From: Peptoniphilaceae bacterium
GTDB lineage: Bacteria; Bacillota; Clostridia; Tissierellales; Peptoniphilaceae
Length of the DNA: 64,000 bases
Assembly (NCBI GenBank): GCA_028726605.1
Contig: JAQYPV010000022.1
Span: 62,001-126,000, forward strand
Direction: 5' to 3'
Part shown: piece by piece, positions 1-9,142 of the stretch
Layout: each line of letters begins with the position of its first letter
How positions within the stretch are numbered: position 1 is the first letter of the stretch
Notes under the pieces: generated by a model
The model's input: only the letters and a program-made list of their open reading frames with translations
What the model was told of the DNA's origin: nothing
Databases searched by the model: none
Made by a program: the position numbers and the translations under genes

Positions 1-115
1 ATCCGAGTTCCTCGATGAAACGACCGTTGCGCGCACGACGTGAATCCGCCACGACGATACGATAGAACGGCGCCTTTTTCGCTCCCATCCGCTTCATTCT
101 GATTTTAACTGACAT
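1..115 (-). CDS. rpsP: 30S ribosomal protein S16 (partial, cut by window edge)
   Basis: The first 38 residues are visible. They begin [20 protein letters not shown] and continue with the [18 protein letters not shown] segment, the classic S16 N-terminus. S16 is a primary-binding small-subunit protein needed for 30S assembly. An AGGAGG-type ribosome site lies just upstream of the ATG at 115. It sits 25 bases downstream of ffh in the same direction, the usual ylxM-ffh-rpsP arrangement. The rest of the gene lies beyond the left edge. Confidence 0.95.
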   Translation of the reverse strand, partial: MSVKIRMKRMGAKKAPFYRIVVADSRRARNGRFIEELG

Positions 116-140
116 ACTCTCCTCCTTCTCGATCGACCTT

Positions 141-1484
141 TTACTTCATAAACGGATTCTTAAATGGGAATCCTCGTCTTTTGCCACGTTTTTGCATCTT
201 CGTGACCATCTTCATCATCTTCTTCGACTCTTTGAACTGCTTCAACACGCGGTTGACCATGACGGGGTCCGTGCCCGATCCCCTGGCAATCCTTGCGCGA
301 CGCTGATTGTTGATGAGCTCCGGATTTCTGCGCTCCTCGTCGGTCATGGATGACAGGATGGCTTCCAGGTGTTTGATCTGTTTTTCGTCGACGTTGATGC
401 CGTCCAGCTGTCCTGCCGGAATGCCCGGGATCATCCTGATCAGTTCCTCAAAGGGACCGAGCTTCTGCATCTTCTTGAGCTGCTCGGCGAAGTCGTTCAA
501 GTCGAACGTCTTCTTGCGCATCTTCTCTTCGAGGGAACGCACCTCCTCTTGATCCACCACGCTTTCCGCGCGTTCGATCAAGGTCAGCACGTCGCCCATG
601 CCGAGGATCCGGTTCACCAGGCGGTCGGGATGAAAGACCTCCAGATTGTCGAGCTTTTCGCCCGTCCCGATGAGCTTGATCGGCCGCTTCGTCACCGCGC
701 GCACGGACAGCGCCGCGCCGCCTCTGGCGTCGCCGTCGAGCTTTGAGAGGACGACGCCGGTGATGCCAATTTCGTCGTTGAACGTCTTGGCCACGTTGAC
801 AGCTTCCTGACCGGTCATGGCGTCCACCACGAGCAACGTCTCCGTCACCCTCACGCTCTCCTTCATGCGCTTGAGTTCCTGCATCAACGCGTCGTCGATC
901 TGCAGGCGCCCCGCCGTATCGATGATGACGGGATCGTGTCCCGTCCGCCTGGCCTCGGCGACGGCTTCTTGCGCGATCAAGACCGGGTCTTTTTCCGTGC
1001 CCTGCGCAAACACATCCGCGCCGGCCTGCGCACCCACGACCTTCAGCTGCTCCACAGCCGCCGGGCGATAGACATCGCACGCTACGAGCATCGGACGCTT
1101 GTCCTCTTTGACGAACTTCTTGGCGAGCTTTGCCGCATGCGTCGTCTTACCCGAACCCTGAAGGCCGCACATCATGTAGACCGTCGGCGGATCTTTTTCG
1201 CGTCGCAAGGCGATGTCGTCATCCGTCATGAGCGCAATGAGCTGCTCTCTCACGATCTTGACCACCATCTGGCCGGGCGTCAGCGACTTCATGACGTTTT
1301 CGCCGATAGCTTTTTCCTTGGTCTCCTTGACGAAGTCCTTGACGACCTTGTAGTTGACGTCGGCTTCCAAGAGCGCCAGGCGAATTTCCCGCATGGCCTG
1401 ATCGACATCTTTTTCGTCGAGCTTTCCTTTTTTCGTCAGATTCGAAAAAGTCTCCTGGAGGCGTTGTGCTAAGTTGTCAAACAT
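141..1484 (-). CDS. ffh: Signal recognition particle GTPase Ffh (SRP54)
   Basis: This is the 447-residue protein component of the signal recognition particle. It binds 4.5S RNA and signal peptides and docks with FtsY at the membrane. The order is an N-terminal four-helix N domain, then the G domain with P-loop [16 protein letters not shown] and the [10 protein letters not shown] motif, then a methionine-rich M domain ending in a basic tail. The M domain carries the RNA-binding segment [11 protein letters not shown]. The open frame extends 23 codons further, but the ATG at 1484 has an AAAGGAGGAGCC site directly upstream and gives the family N-terminus MFDNLAQRL. It lies 10 bases downstream of ylxM and shares its promoter. 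Confidence 0.97.
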   Translation of the reverse strand: MFDNLAQRLQETFSNLTKKGKLDEKDVDQAMREIRLALLEADVNYKVVKDFVKETKEKAIGENVMKSLTPGQMVVKIVREQLIALMTDDDIALRREKDPPTVYMMCGLQGSGKTTHAAKLAKKFVKEDKRPMLVACDVYRPAAVEQLKVVGAQAGADVFAQGTEKDPVLIAQEAVAEARRTGHDPVIIDTAGRLQIDDALMQELKRMKESVRVTETLLVVDAMTGQEAVNVAKTFNDEIGITGVVLSKLDGDARGGAALSVRAVTKRPIKLIGTGEKLDNLEVFHPDRLVNRILGMGDVLTLIERAESVVDQEEVRSLEEKMRKKTFDLNDFAEQLKKMQKLGPFEELIRMIPGIPAGQLDGINVDEKQIKHLEAILSSMTDEERRNPELINNQRRARIARGSGTDPVMVNRVLKQFKESKKMMKMVTKMQKRGKRRGFPFKNPFMK

Positions 1485-1494
1485 GGCTCCTCCT

Positions 1495-1842
1495 TTAACG
1501 ACTGTCCTCAGCCAAGAGCACGCGAAGGGCGTTGAGCGCCTCGCGCGCGGCATCGGCCCGTTCCGGCGCCAGTCCCTCGAGCGCTTGCTCGATCACCTCG
1601 AGCGGCCTCTGGGCGTCAGCTTCGCGGCGCACCACGCCGAGATGCGCTTCCATCATCTCCATCTTGTCCACGGCCCGTTGCAGCTGCGTGGAGACGGCCT
1701 GCTTGGAAATCCCGCGTTCCTCGGCGATCTCGCTGAGTGAAAGGTCTTCTTCGTAATGGGCGCGCATCAGTTCCTGCTGTGTTTCAGTCAACACGAAGCC
1801 GTAGATGCTGAACAGCCACCCATTGCGTACGTTCTTTTCCAC
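1495..1842 (-). CDS. ylxM: YlxM/p13-like helix-turn-helix protein
   Basis: About 115 residues of the YlxM (UPF0122) family, nearly always found next to ffh and thought to modulate the SRP pathway. The sequence has the family pattern WLFSIYGFVLTETQQELM followed by a sigma-70 region-4-like helix-turn-helix (SLSEIAEERGISKQAVSTQL). The frame is open much further upstream, but a strong sigma-A promoter lies inside that extension with its start point near 1872. Translation must therefore begin downstream of it. The GTG at 1842, preceded by GGGGGTGA, gives the family-like start VEKNVRNGWLF. A GTG at 1848 is a less likely alternative. Confidence 0.85.
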   Translation of the reverse strand: MEKNVRNGWLFSIYGFVLTETQQELMRAHYEEDLSLSEIAEERGISKQAVSTQLQRAVDKMEMMEAHLGVVRREADAQRPLEVIEQALEGLAPERADAAREALNALRVLLAEDSR

Positions 1843-1878
1843 ATTCACCCCCAATGACACCGACAACGCAACGCAGTT

Positions 1879-1907
1879 ATTGTAAAGGGTCGATTTTGAG
1901 ATGTCAA
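1879..1907 (-). promoter_or_regulatory. Sigma-A promoter for ylxM-ffh-rpsP
   Basis: On the minus strand TTGACA (1902-1907) and TACAAT (1879-1884) are separated by exactly 17 bases, close to consensus. It lies downstream of the ftsY stop at 1947, so ylxM-ffh-rpsP can be transcribed independently of the smc-ftsY operon. Confidence 0.85.
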
Positions 1908-1946
1908 GCATTTTTGTTTGACACTCATTGCCGCCCTCAATGCACC

Positions 1947-2864
1947 TCAAGAGAAGATAGCGTCTACAAACTGCTGCGGGTCAAAGGGACGAAGGTCGTC
2001 CATCTGTTCGCCCACGCCGATGAACTTGACCGGGACCTGCACTTCCAGTTGTAAGGGGAAGACCACCCCGCCCTTCGCCGTGCCGTCCAACTTGGTCAGG
2101 ACCAGTCCCGTAATTTGAGAGACCTTGTTGAACTCCCGCGCCTGCAAGATGGCGTTCTGCCCCGTCGCCGCATCCAAAACGAGCAGCGATTCCAACGTCG
2201 CCTCGGGGTATTCCCGTTCGATGATGCGGTGGATCTTCTCCAGTTCTTGCATCAGGTTCTTCTTGTTGTGCAAGCGTCCTGCTGTGTCACAGATCAACAC
2301 GTCGATGTTGCGCGCCTGTGCGGCGTGGATGCCGTCATAGACCACAGAGGCCGGGTCGGCCCCCTCTTCGCGCTTTACGATGGGGACATTCGCCCGCTCC
2401 GCCCAGAGGCTCAACTGCTCGATGGCCGCCGCGCGGAAGGTGTCCGCCGCCGCGAGCAGGACCGATTTTCCTTCGCTCTGCAGGTAATGGGCAATTTTCC
2501 CGATGGTGGTGGTCTTTCCCACGCCGTTCACGCCGATGACGAGAATGACCATCGGCTTGCCCGCCTCAAACGACAGGGAGGTGTCCAAATTGGACGCCGT
2601 GAGCTTGTCTTTCAAGATCTCGATGAGTCGCTCCCGGACGAGAGAGGTGTCTCGAATGTGTTCGTCCGCCACGACGGCACGCAAGGTGTCGATCACTTCC
2701 ATCGAGGTCTCAAATCCCATGTCAGCCGACACCAGCGTCTCCTCGATCTCGTCGAACAAGTCGTCGTCGATCGTGGCCTTGCCGTTGAACAGGTTGTCGA
2801 GTGCGCCTCCCAGATTCTCACGCGTCTTTTGGAGTCCTTGTTTCAGCCGGTCAAAAAATCCCAT
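1947..2864 (-). CDS. ftsY: Signal recognition particle receptor FtsY
   Basis: This 305-residue SRP receptor GTPase brings ribosome-nascent-chain complexes to the SecYEG translocon. The short form begins directly with the N domain (MGFFDRLKQGLQKTRENLGG). It lacks the long acidic A domain of E. coli, as is usual in Bacillota. The G domain shows GVNGVGKTTTIGK, the DTAGRLHNKKNLM segment, TKLDGTAKGG and the closing GVGEQMDDLRPF. An AAAGGA site precedes the ATG. It follows smc by 12 bases and its SRP partner ffh is the second gene downstream. Confidence 0.97.
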   Translation of the reverse strand: MGFFDRLKQGLQKTRENLGGALDNLFNGKATIDDDLFDEIEETLVSADMGFETSMEVIDTLRAVVADEHIRDTSLVRERLIEILKDKLTASNLDTSLSFEAGKPMVILVIGVNGVGKTTTIGKIAHYLQSEGKSVLLAAADTFRAAAIEQLSLWAERANVPIVKREEGADPASVVYDGIHAAQARNIDVLICDTAGRLHNKKNLMQELEKIHRIIEREYPEATLESLLVLDAATGQNAILQAREFNKVSQITGLVLTKLDGTAKGGVVFPLQLEVQVPVKFIGVGEQMDDLRPFDPQQFVDAIFS

Positions 2865-2876
2865 GACACGTCCTTT

Positions 2877-5800
2877 CTATGCTTGTTGTGCCTGCGCCAA
2901 CTTTTCTGCTTCCACGTCGGAAAAACGCAAAAACACCACCTGCGAGACGCCGTCTTGCATGGTGACGCCGTAGAGCGTCTGGGCGAGCTGCATGGTCGTC
3001 TTGCGATGCGTGATGACGATGAACTGCGTCTCATCTCTGAGGGTCTTCAAGTAGTCGACGTAGCGGCCGATGTTGGCTTCGTCGAGCGAGGCGTCGATTT
3101 CGTCCAGAATGCAAAACGGCGTGGGGCGAATGGAGAAGAGCGCGAAGAGCAGGGCGAGGGCCGTCATCGAGCGTTCGCCGCCAGAGAGCAGGTCCAGGTT
3201 CTGCCGCTTCTTGCCCGGCGGCTGCGCTTCGATCTCGATGCCGGCCGTCAACACGTCGTCCCCTTCCAGTTTCAAGGACGCCTGTCCCCCGCGGAAGAGG
3301 ATGCGAAAGATGCGGTCGTAGGAGGCGTTGATCTGGTCGAACATCTCCCGGAATTGCAGGATCATCGTCTGGTCCAGTTCGCGGATGAGGTCTTCGATAT
3401 CCGCCTTGGATTTAGACAAGTCGTCCATCTGCCCTTGTAAGAAAGCGATCGCGTCGGACAACTCGCGGTACTGTTCGATGGTTTCCACGTTGAAATAGCC
3501 GATCTGCGACAACTGCTGTTTGATGTCGTTGATCTGCTTTTGCGTCGTCGGTACGTACTCCAGCCGTGCCAGGCGCGCCCGGATCATTTCGAGGCTCAGA
3601 TCGTACTGCCCCGCATAGCTTTCCAGGCGCTCTTTCTGGCGCGTCTCCAGACTTTCCCGACGCCACAGGAGCTTTTCCTTCGCCGATTCGAGTTGTTGCA
3701 ACGTCGCCTCAGCTTCTCTCTGCTTTTCGATCAGGTCTTCCACGCGCTTTCTCTTTTCGCGATTCTCTTCTTGCAGTTTCGCGAGCGTTTCGTTGAGTTC
3801 CTGGCGTTTTGCCAGGGCCTCTGAGTGGGCCTTGCGGCTCTCTTCGATCTGTTTTTGATTGTGGGCGATGACGGCGTCTGCCTCGGCCTGCTGTCGCTTT
3901 CGTTCGGCGTCTTGGCTTAAGAGGTCGTCCCACTGTTCCTGCAACTGTCGCACCCGCGCCGTGAGCGCATTTTTCGTCTGCTCCACTTGACGCCGTTCGC
4001 TCTCCTCGTGGCGCTTCTGCTCCGCGCGCACCGCCTGGCGCTTCATGCGTTCATTTCGCGCGTCGGTCTGTTGCTGAAAGGCCGCCTGCGCCTCTTGGAG
4101 CGCGTCTTCGGCCTGCGCTTTTAGTGTGGCAAAGTCCACGACATCGCCCGTTTTGGACGAAAGCGCCTCTTCCATGCGCAACACGTCGCGCTCCGTCTCC
4201 TGTATCGTCACGGCCGCCACCGCGATGGCTTCGCGCAGGGCCGCCACGCTGACGCGGGCGTCTTCCAGTTCCGCATTCAGAGACGCGCGCTGCGCCTCCA
4301 TCGCCTCATCTTCCTTTAATATTGAAGCGAGGGTGTCGTCGGTCTCCTGAATGACTTTCTGTAGTTCCTTCGCCTTTTGTTTGGCCTCTGCTAATTCATT
4401 TTCTCGGGAGAAGATGGTGCCCTCTGAGGCGCGTCGGTTGGTACCGCCCACCATGGACCCCCACGTGTTGATGACCTCGCCGTCCAGCGTGACCAGGCGA
4501 TTTTGACTCGTCTGATGGGACAGCGCGAGGGCGTCGTCGATGGTGCGGACAAAGCTCGTCCGCGCCAAAAAATGGGACAAGACGTTCTCGAGCGAAGGGT
4601 CGTATTCCAGCGCTTCCAAGCCTTGACAGAGTTCCTGTGGCCGTTTCAGCTTCACCGGCTTCTGCCCGCGAATCCGATCGAGCGGCAAAAAGGTGACCCG
4701 CCCCCAGCGCTTTTCTTTTAAGAGGGCGATGAGCGCCTTCGCATCCCGCTCGTCGGGCACGACGATGTTCTGCATGGCCCCGCCCAGCGCGACTTCGACG
4801 GCCGTCTCGAACCCTTTTTTCACCGTGACGAGTTCGCCCAACGGGCCGACGATCCGGGCCTTGACCGATGCGTCTTGCTTGGCCAGGTTCATCAAGAGTT
4901 GGACAGCCCGCTGGTAGCCTTCGTATTGGTCGCGAAGGGACTGGAGCACGCGCCCGCGCGACGCCACGCCCGCTCTCATCTCGACGGCCTTTGCGCGTTG
5001 TTGCCGCGTGTCGGCCTCTGCCTCCTCGAGATTTCGCTTACGCTTTTCCCAGGCAGCGAGTGTTTCGCTGATGTCGCGCAATTTCTTTTCTGCTTGTGAC
5101 AGCGCCTCTTGCCGTTCGGCTTGCGCCTGGTCGATGGCATTTCGCTTCGCCTGCAGAGACTGAAGCTCTCCCCTCGCCTGCTGACGCAGATCTTCGTCGC
5201 TTTCCTGCTGCGCGCGCTGTTGTTCTTCTCGCACGGAGAGCACGGTCAACGCCTCTTGGGCCTCGTGCACGCGCTGTTGCGCCGCAGCGTAGTCCGCATC
5301 TGCGGCGTCATCTGCTTCCGCTTCGTCTGCAACGACCGCTTGCCGTTCCAGGCGTTCAAAGGCGGCCACGGCCTTGGCCTCGTCCGCTGTGGCGCGCGCT
5401 ATCTCCTCCTGAAGGGCGGCGCCCCGCGCCTCGTCTCGGGCCGCCGCCTCCGCCAGACGACGGGCATTCTCCGCGTAAAAATGGAGTTTTTCTTCCGCTG
5501 CGCTCTCGGCCATCTGCTCTTGTTCGATGCGCCGTTCCCACTGTGCGATCTCGGTTGAAACGCGCTTTTCGTCCGCTTCGTAGGTGCTCATGAACGCCTG
5601 AAGCGGTTCCAGCGCCCCATCCACTTGTGCCTTTTGCTGCGCCCAGTTCTCCTGTTCCGCACGATTTTTATCGGCTTCGGCATCGATCTTTTGGAGTTCC
5701 TCGCGGTCGTGTGAGAGCCCTGCTTGTAAAAAGGAGAGTTCGTGTTGTTCCAGCGTCTTTAAGAGCGCCATGCCCTGCTGCGCGTTTTCCGCCTGTTGCT

Positions 5801-6416
5801 TCAACACGCGCGCTTCCGCCTCTTGCCCTTTCATCTCGAGTTTCAGCTCGTCCAGTTGCTGTTCCGTTTTGCTCAGGCGACGAAGGGCCTCGGTCTTCTT
5901 GAACTTGAACTTGGAAATGCCCGCGGCTTCTTCAAAGACCGCCCGACGGTCCTCCCCTTTGGCGCGCAGGATCTCGTCGATGCGCCCCTGCCCAATGAGG
6001 GAATAGCCTTCTTTGCCGATGCCCGTGTCGAAGAAAAGTTCGTAGACGTCTTTGCGACGCACCGTCTGGCGGTTGATGGTGTACTCGCTCTCGCCGTTGC
6101 GATACATTTTGCGGGAGACGACCACCTCGTCGTAGGGTAGCGCTAATTGGCCGTCGGCGTTGTCAAAGACAAGGCTCACTTCGGCCATGTTCATGGCTTT
6201 TTTCTGGTCTGTGCCGGCGAAGATGATGTCTTCCATCTTGCTGCCGCGCAGGGCCTTGGCCGACGTTTCGCCGAGCACCCAGCGCACGGCATCGGAAAAA
6301 TTGGATTTGCCCGATCCGTTAGGCCCCACGATGGCCACAAAGTCGTCATCGAAGCGCAGGACGGTTTTCTGTGCAAATGACTTGAAGCCGTACAGTTCAA
6401 CGGTTTTGAGCCGCAT
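2877..6416 (-). CDS. smc: Chromosome segregation ATPase SMC
   Basis: The protein has 1,179 residues, full length for bacterial SMC, the ATPase that compacts and segregates chromosomes with ScpA and ScpB. It starts with the Walker A head (GPNGSGKSNFSDAVRWVLGE). Long coiled coils flank a hinge near the middle (around GPLGELVTVKKGFETAVEVA), and the C-terminal head carries the signature LLSGGERSMTALALLFA and Walker B CILDEIDASLD. It overlaps the end of rnc by 20 bases, so the two are probably translationally coupled. Codon use matches its neighbours. Confidence 0.98.
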   Translation of the reverse strand: MRLKTVELYGFKSFAQKTVLRFDDDFVAIVGPNGSGKSNFSDAVRWVLGETSAKALRGSKMEDIIFAGTDQKKAMNMAEVSLVFDNADGQLALPYDEVVVSRKMYRNGESEYTINRQTVRRKDVYELFFDTGIGKEGYSLIGQGRIDEILRAKGEDRRAVFEEAAGISKFKFKKTEALRRLSKTEQQLDELKLEMKGQEAEARVLKQQAENAQQGMALLKTLEQHELSFLQAGLSHDREELQKIDAEADKNRAEQENWAQQKAQVDGALEPLQAFMSTYEADEKRVSTEIAQWERRIEQEQMAESAAEEKLHFYAENARRLAEAAARDEARGAALQEEIARATADEAKAVAAFERLERQAVVADEAEADDAADADYAAAQQRVHEAQEALTVLSVREEQQRAQQESDEDLRQQARGELQSLQAKRNAIDQAQAERQEALSQAEKKLRDISETLAAWEKRKRNLEEAEADTRQQRAKAVEMRAGVASRGRVLQSLRDQYEGYQRAVQLLMNLAKQDASVKARIVGPLGELVTVKKGFETAVEVALGGAMQNIVVPDERDAKALIALLKEKRWGRVTFLPLDRIRGQKPVKLKRPQELCQGLEALEYDPSLENVLSHFLARTSFVRTIDDALALSHQTSQNRLVTLDGEVINTWGSMVGGTNRRASEGTIFSRENELAEAKQKAKELQKVIQETDDTLASILKEDEAMEAQRASLNAELEDARVSVAALREAIAVAAVTIQETERDVLRMEEALSSKTGDVVDFATLKAQAEDALQEAQAAFQQQTDARNERMKRQAVRAEQKRHEESERRQVEQTKNALTARVRQLQEQWDDLLSQDAERKRQQAEADAVIAHNQKQIEESRKAHSEALAKRQELNETLAKLQEENREKRKRVEDLIEKQREAEATLQQLESAKEKLLWRRESLETRQKERLESYAGQYDLSLEMIRARLARLEYVPTTQKQINDIKQQLSQIGYFNVETIEQYRELSDAIAFLQGQMDDLSKSKADIEDLIRELDQTMILQFREMFDQINASYDRIFRILFRGGQASLKLEGDDVLTAGIEIEAQPPGKKRQNLDLLSGGERSMTALALLFALFSIRPTPFCILDEIDASLDEANIGRYVDYLKTLRDETQFIVITHRKTTMQLAQTLYGVTMQDGVSQVVFLRFSDVEAEKLAQAQQA

Positions 6417-7110
6417 CGCGTTCCTCCAAATAGATTCGGGCCGCTTCTTCTTCTGCGCGCTTTTTGCTGGAGCCGCTGCCTTTTGAGACTTTGCGACCTT
6501 CCACTTCCAGAGCCATGGTGAAGCGGCGATCGTTCGGCGGACCTTCGGTGCGAATCAGGACGTAGCGATAACTCTGGCCGGCCCGAAAGAGCACTGTCTG
6601 TAGCGTCGTCTTGGCATCGGTGCCGGCTCGGTTTGCCGCAAACAGGTCTTCCATGCTGCGCAGTTTTTCAAAAAACCAGTCGCGCAAAAAAGGCAGTCCG
6701 CCGTCGAGATACACGGCGCCAGAGACCGCCTCGAAGGCGTCTGCGATGAGCGAGGGCTTCTCCCGTCCGCCCTGCATCTCGGCGCCGTGTCCCAGATAGA
6801 GCAAGGGCGGGATGCCGATTTCACGTCCGAGCTTGGCAAATGAGTCTTCGCAGACTGCGAGGGCCCTCTTGCGCGACAACTCGCCTTCGGGATCCCTGGG
6901 GAAGTGTTTGAAGAGGTACTCCGTGGCCAAAATCTGCATGACGGCGTCGCCGAGGAATTCCAGTCGTTCGTTGCTCTCGTGAAAGGTTTCGGGCGATTCA
7001 TTGAGCATGGAGCGGTGTACAAAGGCGCGGTCGAGCAGGTCAAAGTTCTCAACGGGCGCGCCCCATGAGGCCGCGAATTGTCGCAACGCGTCTCTTCGCG
7101 CTTCGTTCAT
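6397..7110 (-). CDS. rnc: Ribonuclease III
   Basis: This 237-residue double-strand-specific endoribonuclease processes rRNA precursors and structured transcripts. The catalytic RNase III motif NERLEFLGDAVMQ lies near residue 47. A C-terminal double-stranded RNA-binding domain ends with the basic helix GSGSSKKRAEEEAA. The length is normal for the family. It sits between plsX (4-base overlap) and smc (20-base overlap), the common Bacillota order plsX-rnc-smc-ftsY; acpP and fab genes often present between plsX and rnc are absent. Confidence 0.97.
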   Translation of the reverse strand: MNEARRDALRQFAASWGAPVENFDLLDRAFVHRSMLNESPETFHESNERLEFLGDAVMQILATEYLFKHFPRDPEGELSRKRALAVCEDSFAKLGREIGIPPLLYLGHGAEMQGGREKPSLIADAFEAVSGAVYLDGGLPFLRDWFFEKLRSMEDLFAANRAGTDAKTTLQTVLFRAGQSYRYVLIRTEGPPNDRRFTMALEVEGRKVSKGSGSSKKRAEEEAARIYLEERDAAQNR

Positions 7111-8096
7111 GCTTGCTCCTTTGAAGTTTCGCTGAGCGCGCTGAGGCGTTCCACGACCCCACTTTCGGCGAAGTCCAGCGCTTCGTGGATGGCGAGTGCA
7201 AAGGTCTCGGCATTGGAGTTGCCATGGGCTTTGTACAGGGCTTTGCGAGCGCCCAAGAGGGGCGCGCCGCCGTGCGCCCGGTAGTCGAGCGGCTGTAAGG
7301 CGTTTTTGAGTTCGCTTTGAATGAGTAGGGCGCCGAGCTTAGTTCTGGCACTCGTCGTGAGAACTTGCTTCACGATGGAGCGGAAGTAGCGCGCCGTACC
7401 TTCCAGTGTCTTCAAGGCGATGTTGCCGGCAAATCCGTCGGTGATGATGACGTCGACGGGCGCGGTCAGGATGTCCCGCGCTTCCACGTTGCCCACGAAG
7501 TTGAGTGAACTCTCACGCAAGAGCTCATGGGTCTTCACTGCGCGTTTGTCTCCTTTTTCGGATTCCGCGCCGATGTTGAGCAGGCCCACCCGCGGATTGA
7601 CCTTTTTAAGTGCCGCTTCAGCGTAGTTCGACAAGAGTTCGCCGAATTGCAAGAGCACTTCTGGCGAGGTGTCCATGGTCGCCCCGGCGTCGGCCATGAG
7701 CACGCCGCCATCGCCGCGCGGGACCATCGCGGCCAGACAGAGGCGCTCCATGCCGGCGATTCGTTTGGTGATCAGATAACCTCCGGCTAAAAGTGCGCCT
7801 GTCGAACCGGCCGTCACCAGCACATCCCCGCTTTCGTTTAAAAGTCGCAGGCCTTTGACGATGCTTGCCTCTTTTTTGCGTCGGATGGCAAACGCAGGGG
7901 CCTCGTCATTGGAGATGTACTCCGTGGTGTTCAGAATCTCCACCTTCGGGTCTTCTCGGAAACGAGCCCCGAGCGCGTCCTCTGGCCCGACGATCACCGC
8001 CTCAAAGTCACGCGTGCGCCGCGCCTTTGTCAGCGCGTCTGCCACCATCTCGACGCCGGCGTCGGCGCCCATGGCATCCACGATGATTTTCGTCAT
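7107..8096 (-). CDS. plsX: Phosphate acyltransferase PlsX
   Basis: PlsX (329 residues) converts acyl-ACP and phosphate to acyl-phosphate, the donor used by PlsY to start phospholipid synthesis. The N-terminus MTKIIVDAMGAD and the segments SAGSTGALL-like VTAGSTGALLAGGY and ITDGFAGNIALKTLEG are characteristic. It follows rpmF after a hairpin terminator-like element, so its expression may be partly attenuated relative to L32. FakA at 22.5 kb can supply the same acyl-phosphate from exogenous fatty acids. Confidence 0.96.
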   Translation of the reverse strand: MTKIIVDAMGADAGVEMVADALTKARRTRDFEAVIVGPEDALGARFREDPKVEILNTTEYISNDEAPAFAIRRKKEASIVKGLRLLNESGDVLVTAGSTGALLAGGYLITKRIAGMERLCLAAMVPRGDGGVLMADAGATMDTSPEVLLQFGELLSNYAEAALKKVNPRVGLLNIGAESEKGDKRAVKTHELLRESSLNFVGNVEARDILTAPVDVIITDGFAGNIALKTLEGTARYFRSIVKQVLTTSARTKLGALLIQSELKNALQPLDYRAHGGAPLLGARKALYKAHGNSNAETFALAIHEALDFAESGVVERLSALSETSKEQA

Positions 8097-8111
8097 GGTT
8101 CCTCCTTATAC

Positions 8112-8140
8112 AAAAAAAGTGCGGAACATCCGCACCTTTT
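8112..8140 (-). terminator. Intrinsic terminator or attenuator between rpmF and plsX
   Basis: Read on the minus strand, a 6-bp stem GTGCGG/CCGCAC (arms 8119-8124 and 8130-8135, 5-base loop) is followed by seven Ts. It lies just after the rpmF stop and just before plsX. It probably lowers transcription into plsX-rnc-smc-ftsY, as no other promoter is obvious in the 47-base gap. Confidence 0.7.
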
Positions 8141-8143
8141 CGT

Positions 8144-8323
8144 TTATTCAGCTGCAATCACTTCTTTCCCGTCGTAGTAACCGCAATTCGGGCACACGCG
8201 GTGCGGGAGCTTCGGCTGACCGCATTGCGGGCAGACAACCGTCGCATATGTCTTTAAGCGGTAGGAAGAAGCTCTTCTCTTGTCTCTTCTCTGCTTCGAC
8301 GTTTTTCTCTTAGGTACTGCCAT
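8144..8323 (-). CDS. rpmF: 50S ribosomal protein L32
   Basis: The 59-residue L32 begins [20 protein letters not shown], the standard N-terminus, and carries an intact zinc ribbon (CPQCG and CPNCG). It is therefore the zinc-binding form. A GGAGGTGTTCCG ribosome site precedes the ATG. It is the first gene of rpmF-plsX-rnc-smc-ftsY and lies directly behind a near-consensus promoter. It is also the last conserved gene before the accessory island. Confidence 0.96.
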   Translation of the reverse strand: MAVPKRKTSKQRRDKRRASSYRLKTYATVVCPQCGQPKLPHRVCPNCGYYDGKEVIAAE

Positions 8324-8372
8324 CGGAACACCTCCTTCTTCCTAAAATTCATAGTAAGAGAATAACATGAAA

Positions 8373-8401
8373 ATTATATGCACGGAAGGGGCTCGTGTCA
8401 A
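8373..8401 (-). promoter_or_regulatory. Sigma-A promoter for rpmF operon
   Basis: On the minus strand TTGACA (8396-8401) and TATAAT (8373-8378), both perfect consensus hexamers, are 17 bases apart. The start point would be about 40 bases upstream of the rpmF ATG. This marks the left border of the accessory island. Confidence 0.92.
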
Positions 8402-9142
8402 GTTCTGAAGGGACAAGACGCTCAAGGCGACTCTTGACGGTGGAGACATCTGATACCGCCGAAGCGAGAGACGACGAGGTGTAGCAACCTCACGATGCAG
8501 CTAGCCATCACGACCGAGCTCGCGATGCTGAGGTTTGTCAACGCTACGGCGAGGGCTTGGGTTGCCGTGATTTACCTGCGCGACGGCGTAGCTCGTGTTA
8601 CCGTGATTTGTCTGCGCGACGGCGAGGGCTTGGGTTGCCGTGATTTGCCTGCGCGACGGCGTAGCTCAGCCATTCATGTAAAGGTGAGATCTCGATTTTG
8701 CATCTCGCGATCGCCGATCGGCGTGTGAAAATCATGTGAAATCTCTGATTTGCGATTTTCAACTGACGCTCAACACAGTAATTCACCCTTATACAGGCCC
8801 TTTTGTGGTTGCGATTCCCCATTTTGACATTGCCACCACCCCAGTGCGCCTAACGTGTGGTTGCAATGTCGATGATTAAAAATAGCGACACATTTTTCTG
8901 TTCAAAACGTCCGTTGAAAACAGCGTTTTTTCATTTTCCCATGAAGTGCGGCCTTCACTTTGGTCAAACCGAAGCCAACACGAGTGATATAAATTCATTG
9001 TCCATAATATATATTCTTTCTAGGGTCACTCTCCGAACTCTCAAGATTGGTGACAGCAGAAGTGCGTAAAGCATCCGCTTATTTGACTAAAGCATTGTAT
9101 CAAAATCTCTTCTTATTATCTATTTTCGTAACCAATTTCCTA
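8402..9142. other. Gene-poor stretch at left end of accessory island
   Basis: No convincing gene is visible on either strand. The first 270 bases are GC-rich and contain the degenerate tandem repeat listed separately. The rest is AT-rich with scattered stop codons. The short open frames here show no ribosome site with a recognisable product. It may be decayed coding sequence from the surface protein whose 3' end lies at 9143-9391, but no reading frame supports that directly. Confidence 0.6.
8549..8671. repeat. Degenerate tandem repeat, three and a third copies of a 36-37 bp unit
   Basis: Units at 8549-8585, 8586-8621 and 8622-8658, plus a partial fourth, share the core CCGTGATTT followed by CTGCGCGACG. 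The first and third units are nearly identical (GCGAGGGCTTGGGTTGCCG start). The second has GCGTAGCTCGTGTTACCG instead, and the partial fourth returns to GCGTAGCTC. The units alternate between two variants, suggesting a higher-order 73-bp duplication. There are no unique spacers, so it is not a CRISPR array. Confidence 0.7.

Noticed and set aside
8549..8671. CRISPR array
   Set aside because: Units are contiguous with no unique spacers, and no cas gene is present in the window.
8857..9069. Possible 70-residue protein on the plus strand
   Set aside because: It has no ribosome site, no family pattern and atypical composition; it lies in decayed sequence.
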